Made by a program: the position numbers and the translations under genes
Origin: Bacillus_I endophytica_A
GTDB lineage: Bacteria; Bacillota; Bacilli; Bacillales; Bacillaceae_H
Reading direction: 5' to 3'
Assembly: GCF_026790145.1 (NCBI RefSeq)
Contig: NZ_JALAMS010000020.1
Location: 169,271 to 233,270, forward strand
DNA: 64,000 nucleotides
Shown: positions 15,197 through 23,729 of the stretch, in pieces
Layout of the letters: each line of letters opens with the position of its first letter
Numbering within the stretch: the stretch's first letter is position 1
Notes under the pieces: generated by a model
The model's database searches: none
What the model was told of the DNA's origin: nothing
The model's input: the letters and a program-made list of their open reading frames with translations, nothing else

Positions 15197-15781
15197 CTAT
15201 ACGAATACGTAGATTAAAAGGCAAATATTTAATGCAATAGATAAGGTAAATCCCCACATCTTCATGTTAGTTTTCTTTTCTTTTTCCTCTTTCTCATGAA
15301 ATTCTTGCATTATATTTCCTAAATCTTCATTCAAGAAATGTAATTCTTCATTTAACCATAAAAGATTTGTCTCAATATCTTTTTTAGTTCCCTCAATTTC
15401 TTTATTAAGGATTAGCCTAATTGCTGTTAAACACTCATACAACGTATCAACTCTGTATTCTAAATCTTTTTCTATATATGGAGATATCAAAGCAATTCTT
15501 GTTCTTACTGCTTTATCTAACATCCTTGTCTCCTCTATCTGATATCCTGCACCTTTTCCAAATAACTTCGAAAGTCTAAGGGCTTCACTTGCTAACTGAA
15601 AGAAATCAACAATTGAGTCATGGAGAGTCTCAATTTTTTTATCAAGATACTTATCTTGTCCTTTTCTCTTTAAGTTTTCTTTCCATCTTAAATGTTCCAT
15701 TGTCTGATTAATAAAAACAACTACTATTGCTACTAATCCCCCAATAGCTGCACTAATAACTGGTATCCATTCTTTTTCCAT
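15197..15781 (-). CDS. Membrane protein with two terminal membrane segments and a cytoplasmic helical domain
   Basis: From the ATG at 15779-15781 (AGGAAG six bases upstream) the 194-residue product has a membrane helix at about residues 5-25 (WIPVISAAIGGLVAIVVVFI), a charged helical middle (about 30-165) and a second membrane helix at the C-terminus. No domain is recognised. It is 49 bases downstream of the 346-residue gene and shares its terminator, so the two are likely co-expressed. Two-gene cytosolic-sensor/membrane-effector pairs are common among defence systems, but this is inference. Confidence 0.68.
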   Translation of the reverse strand: MEKEWIPVISAAIGGLVAIVVVFINQTMEHLRWKENLKRKGQDKYLDKKIETLHDSIVDFFQLASEALRLSKLFGKGAGYQIEETRMLDKAVRTRIALISPYIEKDLEYRVDTLYECLTAIRLILNKEIEGTKKDIETNLLWLNEELHFLNEDLGNIMQEFHEKEEKEKKTNMKMWGFTLSIALNICLLIYVFV

Positions 15782-15830
15782 CAAATACTTCCTTTTAGGT
15801 CATTTTATTATTTTTATCTCGGTTATCTTT

Positions 15831-16871
15831 TTAATTTTGTTCGTATTGTTTTAAACGTTCTATAACCCAAATTAAAATATCCTCAGTCATTCTTAAGCAT
15901 AGTAAAGCGTCATTCATGGTAGTATTCTCGGGACATAAAACTCCATCAATTTTCGGTGCCTCAGTACTGTGAGAACCTAAATCAGATGTTAATGAATACA
16001 ACTGATAAAATAGTTTAAATCGTGGATAATTAAATTCATTATCCGTTTCAAACGGAATATTTTTATTTGCACTACCTTGCATTATATTATTAGCTACTTT
16101 AACATTTTCAATGTTAGTATCTGTACTTAGTTTTTGCAATCCTCTAATCCATGATTTACTACCATTATCTTTAAAATGACTAAACAATCCAGTTATAATA
16201 TTCCGACAATTAGATATACATGAAACTGATTCTCCAGACGAGTAATTATTGATAGCTTCTTGATACATTTCTGCAATTGAAGGATAATTTTTGTTTAACC
16301 ATTCATCTAAAAGTGAAGGATTTCTAGAAACTTGGTTAGACTGTTCAGTAAACGGTATTAGTTTCAATCCTCCCTTTGAATATGTGATATCAAAATTTAA
16401 AACATGCAGACTCTTAAGTAATGTTTGGAAGTCTTCTCTTGACTCTTCCTTAATTAATTTAATACATTCATCATCAGAACTTTCCCCAAAAAATCCACTT
16501 AAATCATAATGACGACACTTCTCGTATATAACGTCTCCTATATTATCTTCAAAGATATTTTCAACACGAACTTCCTCTATTATTGAACCAATGAATAAAC
16601 TAAACTCCTCAATATTTTTCCCCTTAGAATATATGATTTTTAGAATACTATTAATCGCTGAGAAAAATTCTTCAAAGTGTCGATTATAATTTTTCCAATT
16701 ATTATTATAGGAGTAGGGATTTAAAAACCTGCTAAATTCATAATACAATTGGCTTTGCCCTGAGTTTGATAAAATTCTCTCCCACATAGAATTGCTATCA
16801 GTATGTACTATTGTTTGTTTATTTAGCACAGTAGCAATTTTTGATAAAGAAATCTCGTCCAGTCTGTCCAT
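15831..16871 (-). CDS. Putative HEPN / abortive-infection C-terminal-like protein
   Basis: The ATG at 16869-16871 has GGGGG eight bases upstream; a longer frame to 16940 lacks a ribosome site, so 346 residues are preferred. The C-terminal 150 residues, with INNYSSGESVSCISNCRNII, LYSLTSDLGSHSTEAP and a final MTEDILIWVIERLK helix, resemble the helical arrangement of Abi_C/HEPN-type domains. A canonical R-x4-6-H RNase motif is not evident. The N-terminal 200 residues are unrecognised. It pairs with the membrane protein gene 15197-15781 in the cargo zone beside the integrase, a usual place for defence genes. Confidence 0.55.
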   Translation of the reverse strand: MDRLDEISLSKIATVLNKQTIVHTDSNSMWERILSNSGQSQLYYEFSRFLNPYSYNNNWKNYNRHFEEFFSAINSILKIIYSKGKNIEEFSLFIGSIIEEVRVENIFEDNIGDVIYEKCRHYDLSGFFGESSDDECIKLIKEESREDFQTLLKSLHVLNFDITYSKGGLKLIPFTEQSNQVSRNPSLLDEWLNKNYPSIAEMYQEAINNYSSGESVSCISNCRNIITGLFSHFKDNGSKSWIRGLQKLSTDTNIENVKVANNIMQGSANKNIPFETDNEFNYPRFKLFYQLYSLTSDLGSHSTEAPKIDGVLCPENTTMNDALLCLRMTEDILIWVIERLKQYEQN

Positions 16872-17011
16872 AATAGTAGCCCCCAAGAGTTTTATATTTC
16901 CAATTAAGATATATATTACATTATATATCCTATCTATCATGCTAGCTACATAAAAACCAGAATCACTTTATGCCGTAAGATTTCTACATCTTTCAATGGC
17001 GTATATTGTTG

Positions 17012-17056
17012 AATACAAAACTCAATAGGGAACGTGATTACTTTAAGTTTTGTATT
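17012..17056. repeat. 11-bp inverted repeat
   Basis: AATACAAAACT (17012-17022) and AGTTTTGTATT (17046-17056) are perfect complements with a 23-base loop. Part of the loop, CAATAGGGAACG, recurs near 17464-17474 after a shared ACAAAAC. It sits at the upstream edge of the structured region. Confidence 0.6.
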
Positions 17057-17720
17057 GACTTATTGGTTTTTCCTTTGCTTGATTAGCTGAAAGTAAGGAA
17101 AACGGCTTGGACGAAAAATTGGCTACCTTATGAAAGATGATAAAAAATTAACATCAATCATAAGAAGTAGCCGATTCGCAATAAAACCTTGATTGTGCGT
17201 CAAGTTAAGATATCCGTTTTGTCGCCCTATTAATCGTTAGAATCTCTTCATAACAAACTTACTGCAACAAGTAGCCCTAGCAGGTTTACCGTCTCTCTAA
17301 TCTTACGCTTTGGCTTTTCGATTAGTTAATCCCTTCCCTCTCACTTTGGAGGACTAGGAAAGAGTTATGGTTACTTATAGCTTGTCCTACACCGTCCGTA
17401 AACGGTCTACCCTTCCTTCGTTCAGCACTTAACGGTAGCTTTCACCTTTCAGACACAAAACGTAATAGGGAACGCTTATAAGTGTCCTATCCCTTCTTAT
17501 TGCGTCGGCAAGGGCAAACCTATCAAGGTTATATTATCGTCGTATTAGTCGGCAATCCACGACGGGAAAACCTGCATAGCTGCTAAAAAAGGCATTACTT
17601 AATAAGCCTTGCATATACTAATTTTTTTCGTTAATATATGTAAGTAGCTAAGACGGTTATCCGTATTTAGTTAAATAGGTGTTTTCAGGTCACGCGGTGC
17701 GAACGCGTGGCTTTTTCTTT
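17050..17720 (+). ncRNA. Candidate large structured non-coding RNA (about 620-670 nt)
   Basis: There is no gene on either strand between 16872 and 17721. Sampled 60-base blocks in 17401-17580 have about 43-45% GC against roughly 30% in flanking element genes. Pairings include AAAACGG (17099-17105)/CCGTTTT (17214-17220), CTTG-ACG (17106-17113)/CGT-CAAG (17198-17204), GGCTACCTTATGA (17121-17133)/TCATAAG-GTAGCC (17158-17172), CTAATC (17297-17302)/GATTAG (17320-17325) and ACCGT (17391-17395)/ACGGT (17402-17406). A rightward terminator ends it at 17690-17722. A TTGACT -35-like box lies at 17055 but the -10 is poor. Large phage RNAs such as ROOL or GOLLD are comparison points only; no family match is claimed. 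Confidence 0.45.
17585..17610 (-). terminator. Leftward terminator downstream of the integrase
   Basis: On the minus strand AAGGC (17606-17610) pairs with GCCTT (17589-17593) and runs into TTTTTTAG. It lies about 110 bases after the integrase stop codon. Confidence 0.55.
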
Positions 17721-17722
17721 TT
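17690..17722 (+). terminator. Rightward intrinsic terminator facing the integrase gene
   Basis: CACGCG (17691-17696) and CGCGTG (17704-17709) form a GC stem followed by GCTTTTTCTTTTT on the plus strand. The minus strand has no T run, so it serves a rightward transcript. No plus-strand protein gene exists in the element, which points to a non-coding RNA upstream. Confidence 0.75.
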
Positions 17723-18785
17723 AATTCAAATATTTATTTTTTGATAAATAACGTCTTACGGGAGAAAACTTATTATGCTGTTCTTTAATATGTCCTTCTT
17801 CCATCTGGATGTATTTTCTAGTTGTTTTAATATCCGAATGGTCAACAATTTTTTGCAGTGTAAATATATCTCCCCCATTTAAAATATAGTTTCTTATAAA
17901 AGTATGTCTAAAGCGGTGGGGATGTAACTTCTGAATACCTAATCTCTTACCTAAGCGATGGAAACGGCGTCTAACAGCGTCTGCTTTCAACGGTTCACCA
18001 TAAGCATTCATAAATATCCCTTTGTGGGGTCCAAAGTATTCAACAGATTCTTCATGTAACTTTCTTACTTTCTTAAGGACTTCACGACTTATAGGAACTT
18101 CACGACCTTTTCGGTTTTTGGCATTGGAAGAGGGAATTGATAAGCTAAATACTTTGAAATCTATCTTGTCTATGGTTAGACTTATGGCTTCATTTATTCT
18201 CAATCCCGTGTCCAACAATAATAAGATAAGAATCTTGTCACGCCATTCTGCGTAGTTCCGTTCGTTAAAGGAATTTAAAATTTTATGAATTTCTTCATCA
18301 CTAAAACCCTTTACCTCTTCTTCTTGGTCTTGTCGAATAGATTTAATATTCTCCATTGGATTACTGGCAATCATGCCTTCTAAATACCAAAAACGACACA
18401 TTGTGCGTAGGGTTCTTAAACGCATATTTATCGTATTAATTGATAGACCACAATCTTTTTCACGTCCTTTTACACCCTCATAAGACTTCTTTTCATCACG
18501 TAAGTAGGTAATGTACGCCCTTATAATATTTGCGTCTAAATCGTTAATATATTTAAACTCAAAACGCTTCCCTAGAAACTGTTTAAGGTACTTAATATGT
18601 TGCTTATAATCTTGAATAGTCCTAGGACGCACGCCCTCCGCAATTTTTGCATTAATAAAGATTTCTAAGGATTCTTCTAAGGTATACTGAATACTTGGTT
18701 CATAATCAGAATGATTAGTTCCATTTGAACGTTGGAAACTTCCTTTATACGTCGGACTCCTTTTCCCAATAAATTTTTTTCCCAA
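17721..18785 (-). CDS. Tyrosine recombinase (integrase) of the element
   Basis: This 354-residue site-specific recombinase has an N-terminal SAM-like core-binding domain (about residues 33-130) and a catalytic domain with Arg196 (GLRINE), a beta-hairpin Lys in NAKNRKGRE, His290-x-x-Arg293 (HRFR), His316 (VDHSDIKTT) and nucleophile Tyr325 (RKYIQ). A TTG start follows GGAGG. It lies 160 bases inside the intact tRNA-Arg repeat, oriented away from it, and should integrate and excise the element at the tRNA 3' part. A hairpin GTAAC-GAAAA-GTTAC near 18819-18833 overlaps its leader. Confidence 0.93.
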   Translation of the reverse strand: MGKKFIGKRSPTYKGSFQRSNGTNHSDYEPSIQYTLEESLEIFINAKIAEGVRPRTIQDYKQHIKYLKQFLGKRFEFKYINDLDANIIRAYITYLRDEKKSYEGVKGREKDCGLSINTINMRLRTLRTMCRFWYLEGMIASNPMENIKSIRQDQEEEVKGFSDEEIHKILNSFNERNYAEWRDKILILLLLDTGLRINEAISLTIDKIDFKVFSLSIPSSNAKNRKGREVPISREVLKKVRKLHEESVEYFGPHKGIFMNAYGEPLKADAVRRRFHRLGKRLGIQKLHPHRFRHTFIRNYILNGGDIFTLQKIVDHSDIKTTRKYIQMEEGHIKEQHNKFSPVRRYLSKNKYLN

Positions 18786-18897
18786 TAAAAAAACACCTCC
18801 GTAACGGGATTTAACGGTAACGAAAAGTTACTGTAATACCAACGTACGAAAGTGCTTAGTCCAACGGATATTTCAATTTACGCTTATTTTAACAACA

Positions 18898-18947
18898 AAA
18901 AAACGTTGTTTTATAACGTAATAATACGCATAAAATCAACGTTTTTT
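18898..18947. repeat. Long inverted repeat abutting the att site
   Basis: AAAAAACGTTG (18898-18908) pairs perfectly with CAACGTTTTTT (18937-18947), with inner TTTTAT (18909-18914)/ATAAAA (18930-18935). It ends exactly where the 58-bp att repeat begins. It could be a bidirectional terminator insulating the tRNA from the element or a recombinase or accessory-factor site. Confidence 0.7.
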
Positions 18948-19028
<81 letters not shown>

Positions 19029-19104
19029 ATATTATAATATGTATTGAACTCTTAAGACAAGTTTTATTATACGCTCTAAAAAACATAAAGTCAACCATTT
19101 TCCC

Positions 19105-19146
19105 AAAAAATTTAGAGAGAGAAAATGAATTATTTCTCTCTCTCTA
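19105..19146 (-). terminator. Terminator of the gerM-ysnB side operon
   Basis: A long GA/TC-repeat stem (TTAGAGAGAGA against TCTCTCTCTAA) lies just after the ysnB stop, with ATTTTTT following on the minus strand. Confidence 0.8.
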
Positions 19147-19152
19147 ATTATA

Positions 19153-19659
19153 CTATAGAGAAAATGAATTTGTTAAGTCTTTTATTTCATTTCCTTCATG
19201 ATCGTAAAAATTTACAGTTGCTTTATTTTCTTCATACTGGAGGATGGCATATGTACGCTCTTTTCTTCGATTCGGTAGGCGAATACTTCCTGGATTAATA
19301 AATAACGTCTGATCAATCTTCTCGGCTCCTGCAATATGAGAATGTCCAAAGCAGACAACTTTAGCATCCCGCTCTTTAGCTCGGTATGTTAAATTCATAA
19401 GTGTCATTTTCACATTATATAGATGACCATGTGTTACGTAAAGAAGATCTTCTCCTATATTTAACGTTTCTTCATTTTCATATCGTTCGTCATAATCACA
19501 ATTTCCACGTACAGCAAGAAACCCTTCCATTTCTCTTGAATCTGCTTGAAGCTCAGAATCCCCGCAGTGAACAAAAGCATTGACATCTTTATGACGATTT
19601 TTAATTGTATGCAGTTCCTCTGTTAGGCCATGACTATCGCTTACGATAAGCACACGCAT
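19153..19659 (-). CDS. ysnB: YsnB/YfcE-family metallophosphoesterase
   Basis: The 168-residue protein has the calcineurin-like metal-binding motifs DSHG (residues 8-11), HCGDSE (about 31-36), GNCD (about 52-55) and GHSH near residue 105. Enzymes of this MJ0936/YfcE group hydrolyse phosphodiesters in vitro; the cellular substrate is not settled. Order rph-ysnA-ysnB is as in B. subtilis. It begins 14 bases after the ysnA stop. Confidence 0.92.
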   Translation of the reverse strand: MRVLIVSDSHGLTEELHTIKNRHKDVNAFVHCGDSELQADSREMEGFLAVRGNCDYDERYENEETLNIGEDLLYVTHGHLYNVKMTLMNLTYRAKERDAKVVCFGHSHIAGAEKIDQTLFINPGSIRLPNRRKERTYAILQYEENKATVNFYDHEGNEIKDLTNSFSL

Positions 19660-19673
19660 ATTTCTCTCCTCCT

Positions 19674-20267
19674 CTACAATATTCCATCTATTACCTCTTC
19701 TAGCTTTTGAAGTGCCTTTGCTCGATGACTTATTTTATTTTTTTCTTCTTTTGGGAGTTCTGCAAGCGTTTTTTGCAGAGATGGTACATAAAATATTGGG
19801 TCATACCCAAATCCCTGCTCTCCTACTCTTTCATGCGTAATAGTACCTTCGCAATTCCCTCTCACAACAACGGTGTCTTTTCCTGGCAAAGCAAATGCTA
19901 GGGCACATTGAAAACGTGCTGTTCGCTCTGACTCAGGTATACCTTCTAATTTTTCTAATACTTTATCAATGTTTTTCTCATCACTTTTTTCAAGACCTGC
20001 ATAGCGTGCTGAATATACGCCAGGTTCTCCGTTTAAAGCATCAACTTCAAGTCCAGAGTCGTCTGCAACAACAGGACAATCCAACAATTTCGAAATCTCT
20101 TCAGCTTTTAAAATCGCATTTTCTTCAAATGTTGTGCCTGTTTCCTCAACATCAAGGTCTCCTTCTAAATCAAGAAGCGATTGCACACTGTAGCCTTTCT
20201 TTTCAAAAAGAGCAGCAAATTCGGCCACTTTCCCTTTATTTTTTGTGGCAATTAAAATTTTTTTCAT
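19674..20267 (-). CDS. ysnA: XTP/dITP pyrophosphatase (RdgB/HAM1 family)
   Basis: The 197-residue nucleotide house-cleaning enzyme hydrolyses deaminated purine nucleoside triphosphates to monophosphates. The N-terminal ATKNKGKVAEF, the central VADDSGLEVDALNGEPGV and the SHRAKAL motif near the C-terminus are diagnostic. It overlaps rph by 4 bases (ATGA), suggesting coupling. Confidence 0.95.
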   Translation of the reverse strand: MKKILIATKNKGKVAEFAALFEKKGYSVQSLLDLEGDLDVEETGTTFEENAILKAEEISKLLDCPVVADDSGLEVDALNGEPGVYSARYAGLEKSDEKNIDKVLEKLEGIPESERTARFQCALAFALPGKDTVVVRGNCEGTITHERVGEQGFGYDPIFYVPSLQKTLAELPKEEKNKISHRAKALQKLEEVIDGIL

Positions 20268-21019
20268 TTCTCTTCACCTTCACTTTCTAGAAGATGTGAA
20301 AACTCACTTAACGCTTCTTTCTGTACTGCAACAAGATCAGAAATTCCTTTTGAAGCAAGTTCAAGCATTTCATCAAACTGCTCTTTTGAAAAAGTTGCTT
20401 CTTCTCCTGTTCCTTGAAGCTCTACAAATTGGCCTTTACTTGTCATAACAATATTCATATCAACATCAATATTGGAATCTTCTTCATAGTTTAAATCTAA
20501 AATTGTTCCATGTTCAACGTCAACTCCAACAGACGTTGCTGCTAGATAATCACGGATTGGGTAATTGGTAAGTTTCTCTTCTTTGACAGCTCGTCCAAGG
20601 GCTAAAGCCATTGCCACAAACGCACCTGTAATCGCAGCTGTTCTTGTCCCGCCATCTGCTTGAATAACATCACAGTCAAGCCACACTGTACGCTCACCTA
20701 ATGCTTCTAAATCAACGACCGCTCGTAAAGCTCGCCCAATTAAACGCTGTATTTCCATTGTACGACCTGATACTTTTCCTTTTGAAGATTCACGGATATT
20801 GCGCTGATTTGTTGCTCGTGGAAGCATAGCGTACTCCGCATTAATCCATCCTTTTCCTTTTCCTCTCATAAAAGGAGGTACTCTATCATCAATTGTAGCT
20901 GAACAAATTACTTTCGTATCCCCAACGCTAATAAGTACAGACCCTTCTGGATGCTTTATGTAGTCTTTCTCAATTTTAACTTCTCTTATTTCGTCTTTCG
21001 CCCTTCCGTCAATACGCAA
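20264..21019 (-). CDS. rph: Ribonuclease PH
   Basis: The 251-residue phosphorolytic 3'-5' exoribonuclease trims tRNA 3' ends. It begins MRIDGRAKDEIREVKIE and carries QRLIGRALRAVVDL and the catalytic-region DCDVIQADGGTRTAAI. Length is normal. It is the first gene after gerM, with a terminator between them. Confidence 0.96.
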   Translation of the reverse strand: MRIDGRAKDEIREVKIEKDYIKHPEGSVLISVGDTKVICSATIDDRVPPFMRGKGKGWINAEYAMLPRATNQRNIRESSKGKVSGRTMEIQRLIGRALRAVVDLEALGERTVWLDCDVIQADGGTRTAAITGAFVAMALALGRAVKEEKLTNYPIRDYLAATSVGVDVEHGTILDLNYEEDSNIDVDMNIVMTSKGQFVELQGTGEEATFSKEQFDEMLELASKGISDLVAVQKEALSEFSHLLESEGEEK

Positions 21020-21074
21020 AATGTTTCCTCCTTTAAAATCTATGTAAAAGGGTAATCCCCTTCAAAAGTAAAAA

Positions 21075-21110
21075 GTAAAAGAGGCCTCTAAAGACCTCTT
21101 TTTTATTACA
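21075..21110 (-). terminator. Terminator downstream of gerM
   Basis: On the minus strand AAAAGAGG and CCTCTTTT form the stem, followed by ACTTTTT. It separates gerM from rph. Confidence 0.65.
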
Positions 21111-21145
21111 GTATATCAAAAACTATTCTTAACACGAAATCATAT

Positions 21146-22219
21146 TTAAAATGCCTCTGCATTTATATTTTCAGGACGGGAAACTTCTTCTGTTAATTTT
21201 TGACCAGAATCTACTGTTATATTCTTTTGTCCTTTTACTTCAATAGAGACATTTTCAACCCCTTTTTGTTCTGTAAGGGAAAGAGCTAGGGCATCTACCA
21301 CATGTTTAGAAAGCTGGCCCTTTTCTGCAGAATTTAAAAGAGCTTTATTAAATGTTAGCGTTACTGTTCCATCTTCGTACTCTGGCTTCGCTACAAGTGC
21401 TGCTTCATTATTAAAATCACCTACAAGCCCTTTTGGTACATCATTTATTAAACTACCAACAACAGCTGTAAAACGCTCCTCATCTGTCTTCCCTAGATCG
21501 AGACGCTTTGTTACCGGAACATAATATGTTCCATCAGCATTTTGTGATAAATAGTAAAGAGTAGCAGAAGATGTGCTTGTCATATCTGTAATTCCTTCTG
21601 TTTGCATGTTAATGCCGTCTGCTCTTGTCAATTCCTCACTAATAGGGGTCTTATTAACAGGCATTTCTTTTTGATCATAGCCATTAATTTGAAACTGTAC
21701 ATTCTTAACAGCATCAAACTGTGTTAGCGTCCATGTTAAAGATTGCAAAATCCGGCTTTCATCTTCTGCTTTATACTCCTTAAATTCTGGAGAGAAGTCA
21801 ACAACAAGTGTACCATTTTCTTTCAAATTGACGCTCTTAACTTCTGTTCCAGCAGGGAGAACAGCTCTAAAACCGTTTGGAAGCATTTGATCAATTGGTC
21901 CTCCTACAACAAGATATTCTATAATTTCAGCAGCTGCTGCATCTGCTTTTGGCACATCAATTGTTTGAGGAACAACAAAACCATTTTTGTCGATTAAATA
22001 CACTTCTCTTGTTAATGTTTCTTCTGCTTTTTTACTCTCCTTTTCTTTAGTTGTTTCTTTTGCTTCTTCTTTTATTTTTTGATTGTCTTTCGTGTACTCA
22101 ACGTCTTGTGGTGGATCAATTTCCTCTGCTACATCTTCTCCTCCAAACAAGCCGCACCCCGTTAAAAGCATTGATGTCGCAAGCATAGTAGAAACCGCCG
22201 TTATTTTTATTTTGGACAT
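21146..22219 (-). CDS. gerM: Germination/sporulation lipoprotein GerM
   Basis: A 357-residue membrane-anchored lipoprotein. The signal sequence ends in the lipobox LTGC with Cys22. An acidic, Lys/Glu-rich linker (about 30-70) is followed by two GerMN domains (about 95-200 and 215-330). In B. subtilis GerM is needed for sporulation and spore germination, where it stabilises the SpoIIIA-SpoIIQ complex. Position between racE and rph is conserved. Confidence 0.94.
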   Translation of the reverse strand: MSKIKITAVSTMLATSMLLTGCGLFGGEDVAEEIDPPQDVEYTKDNQKIKEEAKETTKEKESKKAEETLTREVYLIDKNGFVVPQTIDVPKADAAAAEIIEYLVVGGPIDQMLPNGFRAVLPAGTEVKSVNLKENGTLVVDFSPEFKEYKAEDESRILQSLTWTLTQFDAVKNVQFQINGYDQKEMPVNKTPISEELTRADGINMQTEGITDMTSTSSATLYYLSQNADGTYYVPVTKRLDLGKTDEERFTAVVGSLINDVPKGLVGDFNNEAALVAKPEYEDGTVTLTFNKALLNSAEKGQLSKHVVDALALSLTEQKGVENVSIEVKGQKNITVDSGQKLTEEVSRPENINAEAF

Positions 22220-22289
22220 ACCTTTCCCTCCTAAGACAGTTTGTACTATTATGTATACGAGCTGCTAATCAAATTAGACCGCTCACTTT

Positions 22290-22332
22290 TTTCTTTTTTA
22301 AAAGAAAAAAGTGAACTAATGATTAGTTCACT
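22290..22332 (-). terminator. Terminator at the end of racE
   Basis: The near-perfect palindrome AGTGAACTAAT-G-ATTAGTTCACT (22310-22332) overlaps the last racE codons and runs into TTTTTTCTTTT on the minus strand. A second, competing stem (22284-22313) overlaps it. Confidence 0.7.
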
Positions 22333-23129
22333 TTCGTTAAATCAATATGCTGAACGTTTTGAATAGGATGGTCAAACCATTTTGACGCAATAAGCTCAAA
22401 AAGCGAAGCATTCCCTGTCGTAAAAAATACATGTTCTTTTTCACGTTTTTCCGTGTGCAGTTCATTACGAAATGACAAAATGGTGCTTACCTCAATTGCT
22501 GTCTCTTCTCCAGAACTGATGAGTGCAACACGATCTCCCATCGCTTCTTTAATAAGCTCCTTTAAAATTGGATAATGTGTACAGCCTAAAATCAATATAT
22601 CAATTTCCGTCTGATAGAGGGGTTTTAACGTTTGAAAAACAATTTCTCTTGCTTCATTTCCTTCGAAATCCCCGCTTTCAACAAGGGGCACAAATAAAGG
22701 ACATGCTAAGCTTTTCACACGTGCGTTATGATGAAGTCTTTTTAAAGCTTGTTCATAAGCCTTACTTTTCACTGTACCATTTGTTCCAATAACACCGATA
22801 TTATGATTGCTTGTTGCTTTTAATGCAGCACGAGCTCCTGGTTCAATAACGCCGATGACAGGAATATTTAGAGTCTCGCTAATCTCCTTTAACACAACTG
22901 CTGTTGCTGTATTGCAGGCGATAACGAGCATTTTAATATCAAATCGAAGTAAATAATTTGTCAGTTCCCATGTAAAAGCACGCACTTCCTCTTCAGGTCG
23001 AGGACCGTACGGACATCGAGCTGTATCTCCCATATAAATAATTTGCTCTTTCGGTAACTGTCTCATAATTTCTTTTGCAACTGTTAAACCACCAACTCCT
23101 GAATCAATTACCCCAATTGGCCGATTCAT
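22323..23129 (-). CDS. racE: Glutamate racemase
   Basis: The 268-residue enzyme supplies D-glutamate for peptidoglycan. The two catalytic cysteines are visible in VIACNTA (Cys72) and LGCTHYP (Cys183), with the IDSGVGGL substrate loop at the start. Its start overlaps the ysmB stop by four bases. Order ysmB-racE-gerM is as in B. subtilis. Confidence 0.95.
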   Translation of the reverse strand: MNRPIGVIDSGVGGLTVAKEIMRQLPKEQIIYMGDTARCPYGPRPEEEVRAFTWELTNYLLRFDIKMLVIACNTATAVVLKEISETLNIPVIGVIEPGARAALKATSNHNIGVIGTNGTVKSKAYEQALKRLHHNARVKSLACPLFVPLVESGDFEGNEAREIVFQTLKPLYQTEIDILILGCTHYPILKELIKEAMGDRVALISSGEETAIEVSTILSFRNELHTEKREKEHVFFTTGNASLFELIASKWFDHPIQNVQHIDLTKVN

Positions 23130-23572
23130 TCGCTACTCATCTCCTTATGAAGCTTCTGCAAATTTTCACAAAGAAGCTCTACTTCAGCGCGATCATACTC
23201 ACAAACAACCTCCGCTAAGTAATTTTGCCTTTTCGCTATCACTTCTTCAATGAGCTTCTTACCACGTTCAAGCAGAACAACGCGAACAATACGCCGGTCT
23301 TGTTCATCTTTTGCTCTTGTGACAAGACCTGTTTTCTCCATTCGGTCAATTAAGTCTGTCGTTGTACTGCATGCTAAATACATTTTGCTAGAAAGATCTC
23401 CGATTGTCATTTCACCTGAATCAAACAGCCACTGAAGAGCCACAAATTGTGGAGGAGTGATGTTGTAGTCATTTAAGATTTCGCGACCTTTTTGCTTGAT
23501 AATAACAGACATATATCGAAGAGACCGCTCTAGTTCAGCTATTGTCTCATGATGTTTCCTTCGTTTAGCCAT
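23126..23572 (-). CDS. ysmB: MarR-family transcriptional regulator YsmB
   Basis: A 148-residue winged-helix regulator. The ATG at 23570-23572 has GAGG eight bases upstream; a TTG seven codons earlier lacks one. The wHTH is visible as QFVALQWLFDSGEMTIGDLS, TTTDLIDRMEKTGLV and the wing RDEQDRRIVRV-type segment. Its targets are unknown. Coupled to racE. Confidence 0.9.
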   Translation of the reverse strand: MAKRRKHHETIAELERSLRYMSVIIKQKGREILNDYNITPPQFVALQWLFDSGEMTIGDLSSKMYLACSTTTDLIDRMEKTGLVTRAKDEQDRRIVRVVLLERGKKLIEEVIAKRQNYLAEVVCEYDRAEVELLCENLQKLHKEMSSE

Positions 23573-23687
23573 AGACGTTGCCTCGCTTATCAAAAAGATT
23601 ATGATGAAAATGTTAACTCAGTTCATTAGAAATGTCTATTGTTTCTCCAATAATCCCTTTCTTTTGACCTACAATTTCCTTTTCATA

Positions 23688-23724
23688 AAAAAACAAGCTC
23701 TAGTTTCCTATGAGAAACTAGAGC
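23688..23724 (-). terminator. Terminator of the cobalamin operon
   Basis: A perfect 11-bp stem GCTCTAGTTTC (23697-23707) and GAAACTAGAGC (23714-23724) followed on the minus strand by TTGTTTTTTTATG, five bases after the btuR stop. Confidence 0.88.
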
Positions 23725-23729
23725 CTTCT

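Noticed and set aside
14990..15240. Two overlapping plus-strand frames of 64-75 codons
   Set aside because: They span the terminator at 15030-15068 and lack ribosome sites.
17195..17640. Group II intron starting GTGCG
   Set aside because: No domain V-like hairpin with AGC/GTT pairing and no intron-encoded protein; the match to the 5' end alone is meaningless.
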